From Candidatus Methanofastidiosia archaeon (GTDB lineage: Archaea > Methanobacteriota_B > Thermococci > Methanofastidiosales > NM3): a stretch of DNA of 14,815 nt. The notes below the pieces were generated by a model. It did no database searches. It saw only the letters and a list, made by a program, of their open reading frames with translations, and was not told the origin of the DNA. The stretch is taken from positions 1 through 14,815 of the forward strand of contig JAHKLV010000157.1 in the NCBI GenBank assembly GCA_020854925.1, read 5' to 3'. The translations under genes and the position numbers were made by a program. Shown one piece after another: positions 6,381 to 11,874 of the stretch; positions within the stretch are counted from its first letter, which is position 1, and each line of letters begins with the position of its first letter.

Positions 6381-6722
6381 GTGGACGATGCAGAAGCCAT
6401 CAAGAGGAAGAAGCTGGAAGAGCTTCAAAGACGCCAAGCCGAGGCTGCCTCACCGCAGCAGTCTGCAGCAGACTATGAGGCCCGCCAGGCACAGGAACTG
6501 CAAAAGCAGGCCGTGCTTCGCGCCCTCCTCCTTCCCGAGGCGCGAGAGCGGCTCGTTCGCGTGAAGATGGCCCGCCCTGAATTTGGGGCGCAGGTTGAGA
6601 ACCTTATCATGCAGCTTGCCCAGCAGGGCAGGATACAGCAGAAGATGTCTGAGGAGACGCTCCTTGCGCTCCTTCGCCAGGTACAGGGCGAGAAGAAGGA
6701 CTTTAAAATACAGCGATTATGA
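6381..6722 (+). CDS. PDCD5-like DNA-binding protein
   Basis: This 113-residue protein belongs to the PDCD5/TFAR19 family, known in archaea as a small DNA-binding protein (solved for Methanothermobacter MTH1615). The sequence shows the expected charged N-terminal helix (IKRKKLEELQRRQAEA), then a helical bundle with PEARERLVRVKMARPEF and VENLIMQLAQQGRI, ending in a basic tail (KKDFKIQRL). It is rich in Gln, Glu, Lys and Arg and has no Cys. The start is GTG at 6381, with GGGG about 10 bases upstream. It sits between rps19e and rpl39e, its usual position in euryarchaea, which suggests a link to translation or growth control, though its biochemical job in archaea is not settled. Confidence 0.93.
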   Translation: MDDAEAIKRKKLEELQRRQAEAASPQQSAADYEARQAQELQKQAVLRALLLPEARERLVRVKMARPEFGAQVENLIMQLAQQGRIQQKMSEETLLALLRQVQGEKKDFKIQRL

Positions 6723-6746
6723 TGTCATTGAGGAGAGTGTACAGAG

Positions 6747-6902
6747 ATGAGCAGGAACAAGCCAGTGGCAAAGAAATTGAGACTGGGCAGAGCCCAAAAA
6801 CAGACAAGGCGCGTACCCGTGTGGGTATGGACCAAGACGAGACTTGGCGTGCGCTTCCACCCGAAGCGCCGGCAGGGTAGGCGAGTAAAACTGCAGCTGT
6901 AA
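6747..6902 (+). CDS. rpl39e: Large ribosomal subunit protein L39e
   Basis: A 51-residue, very basic protein: about 16 Arg/Lys and three aromatic positions in the motif VPVWVWTKT, followed by FHPKRR. This is the L39e pattern; L39e lines the ribosome exit tunnel in archaea and eukaryotes. ATG 6747 is preceded by GAGGAGAG at about 6730-6737. The stop codon TAA ends at 6902, 11 bases before the chosen L31e start. The gene is short and easily missed but its sequence and its place directly before rpl31e leave little doubt. Confidence 0.96.
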   Translation: MSRNKPVAKKLRLGRAQKQTRRVPVWVWTKTRLGVRFHPKRRQGRRVKLQL

Positions 6903-6913
6903 TGGTGAGAAAT

Positions 6914-7192
6914 ATGGACATTGGAGAAGAGAGAATTTATGTCGTGCCCCTCCGGAAGGTCAAGGCGGCCCCCCGAGGCACGAGAGCGCCACGCGCCATG
7001 CGCGAAGTGCGATCATTCCTGGTACGTCATACGAAGACGAATACTGTCGTCATCGACCAAGCCCTCAACGAACATGTGTGGGGCCGTGGCATTGAAAAGC
7101 CCCCCTCCCGCGTTCGTGTTCGCGTTGTCAAGGAAGAGGTCGATACCGACGCAGGTAAGGTAGCGCGGGTCAATGTATACCTCGCAGAGTGA
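6914..7192 (+). CDS. rpl31e: Large ribosomal subunit protein L31e
   Basis: L31e sits near the peptide exit tunnel of archaeal and eukaryotic ribosomes. The 92 residues show the family layout: ERIYVVPLRKVKAAPRGTRAPRAMR at the start, a strand-helix with VVIDQALNEHVWGRGIEKPPSRVRVR, and a C-terminal strand VARVNVYLAE. I prefer the ATG at 6914, because GGTGA lies five bases before it and is itself just after the L39e stop; an in-frame ATG at 6902 overlaps the L39e stop codon and has no such site. The last bases of the gene overlap the region read by an alternative start of aIF6. Confidence 0.96.
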   Translation: MDIGEERIYVVPLRKVKAAPRGTRAPRAMREVRSFLVRHTKTNTVVIDQALNEHVWGRGIEKPPSRVRVRVVKEEVDTDAGKVARVNVYLAE

Positions 7193-7197
7193 TTTAC

Positions 7198-7860
7198 ATG
7201 ATTGAACGGATGTCTCTTGGCGGTACTCCCTTTATCGGGATAGTGGCGTTTTCCACCGAACATGCGACCGTGGTCAGGACCGGCATACCAGAAGGCAAGA
7301 TGGAGACCATCTCTTCTGTAATGGGTTCAACGACCATCGCGTCAACGGTAGCCCGTACCGACCTTGCTGGCATCTTCTTGGCAGGCAACTCCAACGGTAT
7401 CCTTATTCCCAACATTCTTGAAGATTTTGAAGAAGAAGCCCTTCGTGCGGCCTTCGACATTGACGTGCACACGGTCAACACGAAGTATACCGCTTTGGGA
7501 AATCTTGTCCTTGCCAACGACCGGGGCTGCGTTATCAGCCCGGAACTTGCAGGACACAAAGAGGAGATTTCCTCTGTCTTGGGGGTCGAGGTGCAGGAAG
7601 GCATCATCGCCGGGTTCAAGAACGTTGGCAGCGTTGCCGTAGCGACGAACAAGGGATGCCTTGTACACCCTGAAACGTCTCCCGAAAAGATGGAGTGGTT
7701 GCGCGAGGTGCTCAAGGTCCCGGTGAATCACTCCACCGCTAACCGGGGTGTGGGATATCTTGGCGGTTGCATGATTGCCAACAGCAAGGGCGTCGTTGTC
7801 GGTGACATATCAACTGGCCCCGAACTTGGAAGGATAGACGATATGTTGATGGAGGAATAA
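7198..7860 (+). CDS. eif6: Translation initiation factor aIF6
   Basis: aIF6 binds the large ribosomal subunit and keeps it from joining the small one until maturation is complete, the same role as eukaryotic eIF6. The 220 residues show the five-fold repeated alpha/beta (pentein) pattern, with recurring segments of the type TKYTALGNLVLANDRGCVISPEL, ATNKGCLVHPETSPEK and GGCMIANSKGVVVGDISTGPELGRIDDML; each has the repeat's small-residue turn and a following hydrophobic strand. I chose the ATG at 7198, preceded by GAGTGAT; a GTG at 7189 overlapping the L31e stop is an alternative that would add three residues. Placed right after rpl31e, it joins ribosomal proteins with a subunit-maturation factor. 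Confidence 0.93.
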   Translation: MIERMSLGGTPFIGIVAFSTEHATVVRTGIPEGKMETISSVMGSTTIASTVARTDLAGIFLAGNSNGILIPNILEDFEEEALRAAFDIDVHTVNTKYTALGNLVLANDRGCVISPELAGHKEEISSVLGVEVQEGIIAGFKNVGSVAVATNKGCLVHPETSPEKMEWLREVLKVPVNHSTANRGVGYLGGCMIANSKGVVVGDISTGPELGRIDDMLMEE

Positions 7861-7862
7861 AA

Positions 7863-8042
7863 ATGGTTTCAGCATTCACGGTCAAGGGGAGATTCCTTAT
7901 GGGCTCCTCATTTCAAAAGTTTGAGAAGGTCGTTAGGGCTTCCCAGGAAGAAAATGCCCGGGAAAAGGTCTTTCTCGACCTTGGCTCAAAGCACGGCGTA
8001 AAGCGTAAGAACATCATCATCGAAGCGATACAGGCTGATTAA
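7863..8042 (+). CDS. rpl18a: Large ribosomal subunit protein L18a (LX)
   Basis: A 59-residue gene between aIF6 and prefoldin alpha. It starts VSAFTVKGRF, continues with FEKVVRASQEENAREKVFLDLGSKHGVKR and ends NIIIEAIQ, the pattern of archaeal LX, a single-domain relative of eukaryotic L18a. GGAGG at 7852-7856 gives a good Shine-Dalgarno spacing to ATG 7863. The stop at 8042 is one base before the prefoldin ATG, consistent with tight coupling. Short and easily missed, but its sequence and position are both typical. Confidence 0.92.
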   Translation: MVSAFTVKGRFLMGSSFQKFEKVVRASQEENAREKVFLDLGSKHGVKRKNIIIEAIQAD

Positions 8043-8043
8043 C

Positions 8044-8484
8044 ATGGAAGATGTCAGGCAGCTTTCGGCACAGATGGCCCTCCTCGAGCGGCAGGGCGAG
8101 GCACTCCGACAGAACATTGAGTTGCTCCAGGCACATCTCCGCGAGTTGCTCGTTTCAAAGGAGACGATAGGAAATCTTCGTGATGCGCCGGATGGACAGG
8201 AGTTTCTTTGCCCTATCGGCGGCGGATGCTACGTTTTTGCAAACGTGTCCGACCACGACAAGGTTATCGTCAACCTTGGTTCCAACATCGCCATGGATGC
8301 AGAACCTGATCGAGCTCTGTCTGTTATCGATAAGCGTATAGAGGAAACGAACACCCTCCTTTCTGAGAGTTCGAAGGCCTTTAGCGACGTCCAGCAGCGC
8401 ATGCAGGACCTCGACGCCCGTGGCAGGGAGATCATGCAACGCTCATCGGCCCAGCAACCTCGGCAACCCCCGAAGGCGCAGTAA
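8044..8484 (+). CDS. pfdA: Prefoldin alpha subunit
   Basis: Prefoldin is an (alpha2 beta4) jellyfish-shaped chaperone that holds unfolded proteins and passes them to the thermosome. This 146-residue protein has the alpha-subunit layout: an N-terminal coiled coil (about 1-40, MEDVRQLSAQMALLERQGEAL...), a central beta-hairpin region with FLCPIGGGCYVFANV and VIVNLGSNIAMDAE, and a C-terminal coiled coil (about 93-135) ending in a Gln/Pro-rich tail. The beta subunit is not in the window. Its ATG follows the L18a stop by one base, and ftsY starts 11 bases after its own stop. Placement next to ftsY links folding with membrane targeting. Confidence 0.93.
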   Translation: MEDVRQLSAQMALLERQGEALRQNIELLQAHLRELLVSKETIGNLRDAPDGQEFLCPIGGGCYVFANVSDHDKVIVNLGSNIAMDAEPDRALSVIDKRIEETNTLLSESSKAFSDVQQRMQDLDARGREIMQRSSAQQPRQPPKAQ

Positions 8485-8495
8485 GGGGTCGCCCC

Positions 8496-9395
8496 ATGTT
8501 CGGCTCTTTCAAGTCCAAGGTCTCGTCGTTTCTGGATACCGTGTCCCAGAAGACGATATCTGCCCAGGATATCGATGATATCCTTTGGGACTTCCAGCTC
8601 GTTCTCTTAGAAAACGACGTGTCCGTGAAGGTGGCCGAAAAGCTTGGGACAGACCTTAAGGAACGGCTTGCAGGCACGCAGGTATCTCTTGCAGAAAAGA
8701 AGAAGAGCGTGCTCAAAGCAGCGCTTCGGGAATCGGTCCTCGCCGTTCTGCAGTCCGAACCCATGGACCTTTACACCGTCATCGATGAACACCGCGCACG
8801 TGGCGCCCCTACTATTCTCATGTTCTTTGGATTCAATGGTACGGGAAAGACCACCACCATCGCCAAGCTTGCATACATTCTCCGGAAAAAGAAGTATTCC
8901 TGTGTCATCGCCGCCGCAGACACGTTCCGTGCGGGTTCCATCGAGCAACTCGAGCGCCATGCCGATGCCGTCGGGGTAAAGGTCATCAAGCAGGGCTACG
9001 GCTCCGATCCCGCGGCAGTTGCCTACGACGCCATCCAGCATGCCAAGGCACGTGCCGTGGACGTCGTCCTCATCGATACGGCGGGGCGGGCGGAAACAAA
9101 CAAGAATCTCATGGACGAGATGCGCAAGATGGTGCGTGTTGCGGCGCCAGACCTGAAAATATTTGTGGGAGACGCCCTTGGCGGAAATGCGGTGGTGGAA
9201 CAGGCAGAAAAGTTCAACGATATCGGCATCGACTGCTCGATTCTCACCAAGGTGGATGCAGATGCGAGGGGTGGCGCGGCACTTTCTATTGCGTATGTCA
9301 CCCGGCGACCCATCCTCTTTGTCGGCGTGGGCCAGTCCTACGATGACCTGCTTCCTTTCGATCCCAACTGGATGGTAGAGCGGCTCTTTGAGTAG
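8496..9395 (+). CDS. ftsY: Signal recognition particle receptor FtsY
   Basis: FtsY is the SRP GTPase that docks the SRP-ribosome complex at the membrane. The 299 residues contain the N domain (about 1-95) and the complete G domain: P-loop GFNGTGKTT (about 112-120), DTFRAGSIEQLE, DTAGRAETN (D194 onward), TKVDADARGG (T251 onward), and the closing GVGQSYDDLLPFD. The acidic, membrane-binding A domain of many bacterial FtsY proteins is absent, leaving about 20 residues before the N domain with an amphipathic MFGSFKSKVSSFLDTV start, which may be the lipid-contact helix. The ATG at 8496 follows pfdA by 11 bases with GGGGT upstream. It is distinguished from Ffh/SRP54 by the lack of an M domain. It ends the eight-gene block and converges on the OsmC gene. 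Confidence 0.95.
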   Translation: MFGSFKSKVSSFLDTVSQKTISAQDIDDILWDFQLVLLENDVSVKVAEKLGTDLKERLAGTQVSLAEKKKSVLKAALRESVLAVLQSEPMDLYTVIDEHRARGAPTILMFFGFNGTGKTTTIAKLAYILRKKKYSCVIAAADTFRAGSIEQLERHADAVGVKVIKQGYGSDPAAVAYDAIQHAKARAVDVVLIDTAGRAETNKNLMDEMRKMVRVAAPDLKIFVGDALGGNAVVEQAEKFNDIGIDCSILTKVDADARGGAALSIAYVTRRPILFVGVGQSYDDLLPFDPNWMVERLFE

Positions 9396-9411
9396 CCACA
9401 GCGCAACGGGC

Positions 9412-9894
9412 TTATACCGCCGCCATCCCTGCCTTTTGTCCGCATTCTGATTCATCCGATTCCACGGTGACCGCAGTGGAAATAGTCACCTCTGCCAGGA
9501 TGGATTTCGCGATGTAACATCCTTTTGTGGCGAGGGAAAAGGCGCGTTCAGCTTTTTTTGCATCTTTTTCCGAAGACACCGTGGCCGATGCCGCAAGATG
9601 CACACCCGAGATGACAAAATCGATGCCGCACGGGTCTATGGTGTCGGTGGCGGTGACGGAGAGGGAACGGAACTTGATGCGCATCTGTTCGGCCACGTTG
9701 AGCACATATGAGGTAAAGCATGCCGAGACGGCGGAGAGGAAGAGGTCCTCCGGGTCTATGACATGGGGATGGCCCCTGAACTCAGGGGGAACGGCAAAGG
9801 GCACGGTACCCTTTTCGGGGTCGGCGAACAGGAGGGTGCCCCTCTTTTTTTCCTTCCACGTAGCCGTTACGAGGCCCGGTGTGGGTTCCATCAT
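9412..9894 (-). CDS. OsmC-like protein
   Basis: The 160 residues fit the OsmC/Ohr superfamily, thiol peroxidases that reduce organic hydroperoxides or related small compounds. The characteristic pattern is seen: an N-terminal antiparallel beta region, then PEDLFLSAVSACFTSYVLNVAEQ with the first Cys at residue 59, and later FSLATKGCYIAKSIL with the second Cys at 126. Family members use two such Cys; the two segments here are in the expected order and spacing. Cys89 (DPCGID) is an extra one. The start ATG at 9892-9894 overlaps the stop of the upstream gene by four bases (ATGA), so the two are probably translated together. Substrate unknown; which OsmC subfamily applies cannot be told. Confidence 0.85.
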   Translation of the reverse strand: MMEPTPGLVTATWKEKKRGTLLFADPEKGTVPFAVPPEFRGHPHVIDPEDLFLSAVSACFTSYVLNVAEQMRIKFRSLSVTATDTIDPCGIDFVISGVHLAASATVSSEKDAKKAERAFSLATKGCYIAKSILAEVTISTAVTVESDESECGQKAGMAAV

Positions 9895-10379
9895 TTACCG
9901 CCTCCTGCACGCTTCCTGAGTTCGGCAGCAACAGACGCCGAGGTGCCGCTAAGGTGGGTCAGGGGGTAGGTGAGCTCTGATGGCCGATACGATACGATAA
10001 CGGCGACAACCATATGGGCATCGGGGACCCGATGTTCCACCCATGCTGCCACCGCAGCAAGGATGTCACCCCTCTTTGCCTCGTTCATGACAAGGATGGG
10101 TGGCAGGATAACGATGCCTTCTTCACGGGGCGCCTCGTTCATGTTCCCCCCGATGGCCATAAGCGCCCTCACCCCCGACCTGATAAGGGTATCGCTTATT
10201 TCCATGGCGTAGGGGCTCAGGGGCGCATGAGCGGGGTTGTATGACAAGGGAAGGAGCAGGGCATCCGTTGTCGGTGCGATATCGGCAAGGGTGCCGGTAC
10301 GATTCTTCATGTAGGTGTTAATGACTGCCGCCTCAAGGCGGTCTTCAATGCTATTGTTCATGGCATTTTTTTTGTCCAT
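9891..10379 (-). CDS. Conserved-looking hypothetical protein of 162 residues
   Basis: I do not recognise a family. The frame is translated on the minus strand from ATG 10379, with AAAAAGGA just before it, to TGA at 9891-9893, overlapping the OsmC start. The sequence looks like an ordinary soluble alpha/beta protein: helical start (SIEDRLEAAVINTYMKNR), a hydrophobic strand ALLLPLSYN, helix-turn ISDTLIRSGVRALMAIGGNMNEA, strand IVILPPILVMNEA, helix DILAAVAAWVEHRV, strand MVVAVIVSYRP and a basic Gly-rich tail. No signal peptide, membrane segment, Cys pair or obvious catalytic motif is seen. Codon use and GC content match its neighbours. The overlap with OsmC argues that the protein works in the same process, perhaps stress defence, but that is inference. 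Confidence 0.7.
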   Translation of the reverse strand: MDKKNAMNNSIEDRLEAAVINTYMKNRTGTLADIAPTTDALLLPLSYNPAHAPLSPYAMEISDTLIRSGVRALMAIGGNMNEAPREEGIVILPPILVMNEAKRGDILAAVAAWVEHRVPDAHMVVAVIVSYRPSELTYPLTHLSGTSASVAAELRKRAGGGK

Positions 10380-10420
10380 TCCTTTTTAACGGTTTTTGCG
10401 TGGCGCGGGGCATGGCTAAC

Positions 10421-10428
10421 TTTTTATA
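10421..10428 (+). promoter_or_regulatory. TATA box for purA
   Basis: TTTTTATA, about 42-49 bases before the ATG at 10470, with a predicted transcript start near 10450. It lies in a short divergent spacer shared with the hypothetical gene on the minus strand. Confidence 0.5.
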
Positions 10429-10469
10429 CCGGTGGAATGACGTAGTGGCATCAGTATCGACGTGATATC

Positions 10470-11753
10470 ATGATTAGCGTTATTCTTGGAAGCCAGTGGG
10501 GCGATGAGGCCAAAGGGAAGCTTACCGACCTGTATGCAGCTAACGCCGACCTTGTGGTACGATTCCAGGGTGGGAACAATGCAGGCCATACAATTGTCGT
10601 TGGGGACGAGACCTTCAAGCTCAGGCTCCTTCCCTCCGGTGTCGTCCAGGGGCGGGACGTCGTTTTGGGAAACGGCATGGTCATCGACCCTTCCATTCTC
10701 ATGGAGGAACTAGGGGAGCTAACGGCACGCTCGGTACCCGTAGGAAACATTTCCATATCAGACCGTGCGCATGTTATCCTGCCATACCATCGCCAGGAAG
10801 ACGCCATTCTCGAAGAGCTCAAGGGTGCCCTCAAAGCAGGCACCACGGGAAAAGGCATCGGCCCCTGCTATGCCGACAAGGTTTCCCGCATCGGCATCCG
10901 CTTTGCAGACCTTATCGACCCGCAGGCATTCAAGGAAAAGCTTGACACGGCCTACGCCATCAAGGAGGCGCTCTTTTCATCACTCGGGCACGATATGACC
11001 GTTTCAAAGCAGGAGATAGTACGTGAGTACTCTGAATACGCCCGTATCCTTGCACCGTATGTCACCGATACGAGCTACCTTATCACCTCGTACCACCAGC
11101 AGGGAAAGCGCATACTTCTCGAGGGTGCCCAAGGAACCCATCTTGATATCGACCACGGCATCTACCCGTACAATACGTCCTCGAACACGATCTGCGGTGG
11201 CGCCTGCACCGGCGCGGGCATTCCACCCCATTCCATTGGTCGCGTACTTGGCATCGTGAAGGCCTATACCACGCGCGTGGGTACCGGCCCGGTACCCACC
11301 GAGCTCCACGATGCACAAGGGCGGCATCTTGCGGACAAGGGTCATGAGTTTGGCACGGTCACCGGAAGACCGCGCCGCTGTGGGTGGCTTGACCTCATGC
11401 TCGTCTCTTATGCCCATCGGCTCAATCACTTTGATGGTATCTTTGTCACGAAGCTTGATGTCCTTTGCGGTCTTGAGGCCGTGAAAGTCTGTGTCGGCTA
11501 CGAACACAACGGTGAATCGCTTGCCACCTTTCCCTCGAACATGCGGGTCCTTTCCGAGGTGACCCCCGTCTACACGGAGTTCCCGGGATGGGACTTTGAC
11601 TGCGCCACCATCGTCGCTGGCGGATTCGATGCACTCCCTGATGCGGCAAAGGATTATCTCAAGTTCATTGAAAACGAGCTTGACATACCCCTTTACGGCT
11701 TTTCCATCGGCCCGAAGCGCTCGGAGACCATCACGTTCCGTGACATCTTTTAA
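10470..11753 (+). CDS. purA: Adenylosuccinate synthetase
   Basis: This enzyme joins IMP and aspartate using GTP to form adenylosuccinate, the first committed step to AMP. The 427 residues contain the GTP-binding N-terminal loop QWGDEAKGK (9-17) with catalytic Asp12, the NAGHT motif with His40, the second signature GIGPCYADKVSR at about 130-141, the IMP-binding LLEGAQGTHLDIDHGIYPYNTSSN, GRPRRCGWLD, TKLDVL for guanine recognition and a C-terminal GPKRSETI. The usual signature is QWGDEGKG; here Gly is replaced by Ala14. It has the longer, bacterial-like length and not the shorter (about 340 residue) form seen in some archaea. The TATA box and short leader suggest its own promoter. The purB partner is not in the window. 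Confidence 0.96.
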   Translation: MISVILGSQWGDEAKGKLTDLYAANADLVVRFQGGNNAGHTIVVGDETFKLRLLPSGVVQGRDVVLGNGMVIDPSILMEELGELTARSVPVGNISISDRAHVILPYHRQEDAILEELKGALKAGTTGKGIGPCYADKVSRIGIRFADLIDPQAFKEKLDTAYAIKEALFSSLGHDMTVSKQEIVREYSEYARILAPYVTDTSYLITSYHQQGKRILLEGAQGTHLDIDHGIYPYNTSSNTICGGACTGAGIPPHSIGRVLGIVKAYTTRVGTGPVPTELHDAQGRHLADKGHEFGTVTGRPRRCGWLDLMLVSYAHRLNHFDGIFVTKLDVLCGLEAVKVCVGYEHNGESLATFPSNMRVLSEVTPVYTEFPGWDFDCATIVAGGFDALPDAAKDYLKFIENELDIPLYGFSIGPKRSETITFRDIF

Positions 11754-11780
11754 GGTCCCGCCCCACCAAGGCGGGTGCCT
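11753..11780 (+). terminator. Possible stem-loop after purA
   Basis: CCCGCC (11757-11762) and GGCGGG (11770-11775) form a six-pair GC stem with a seven-base loop; AGG/CCT can extend it across a small internal bulge. It begins directly at the purA stop codon. There is no U tract after it, so intrinsic termination is only a suggestion. Confidence 0.35.
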
Positions 11781-11797
11781 CTTAGCGGAACTAACTC

Positions 11798-11839
11798 TGT
11801 GGCAGCGGCAGGGAATGAGGGTACTGCCGCTGTTCCACA
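11798..11839. promoter_or_regulatory. Strong imperfect inverted repeat upstream of uvrA
   Basis: The left arm TGTGG CAGCGGCAG (11798-11811) and right arm CTGCCGCTG TT CCACA (11824-11839) pair over 14 bases with a two-base TT bulge and a 12-base loop. The right arm ends about four bases before the uvrA TATA box. It could be an operator bound by a dimeric regulator, a second terminator for purA transcripts, or the core of a small RNA. No U tract follows. Confidence 0.5.
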
Positions 11840-11842
11840 ATC

Positions 11843-11851
11843 ATTATAAAT
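11843..11851 (+). promoter_or_regulatory. TATA box for uvrA
   Basis: ATTATAAAT centred about 28 bases before the uvrA ATG, so the transcript is predicted to start at or within a couple of bases of the ATG and to be leaderless. A second TATA-like GGTATATAA directly before the ATG is too close to serve it. Confidence 0.55.
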
Positions 11852-11874
11852 CGATGTTGGATTCTGGTATATAA

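Noticed and set aside
8607..9455. 282-residue minus-strand open frame across ftsY
   Set aside because: It is antisense to ftsY with all GTPase motifs intact and shows no family features of its own.
11004..11840. 278-residue minus-strand open frame across purA
   Set aside because: It is antisense to purA, whose sequence is conserved throughout; the antisense frame results from GC-rich codon use.
11868..11874. TATA-like GGTATATAA directly before the uvrA ATG
   Set aside because: It would start transcription about 20 bases inside uvrA; the box at 11843-11851 is at the right distance.
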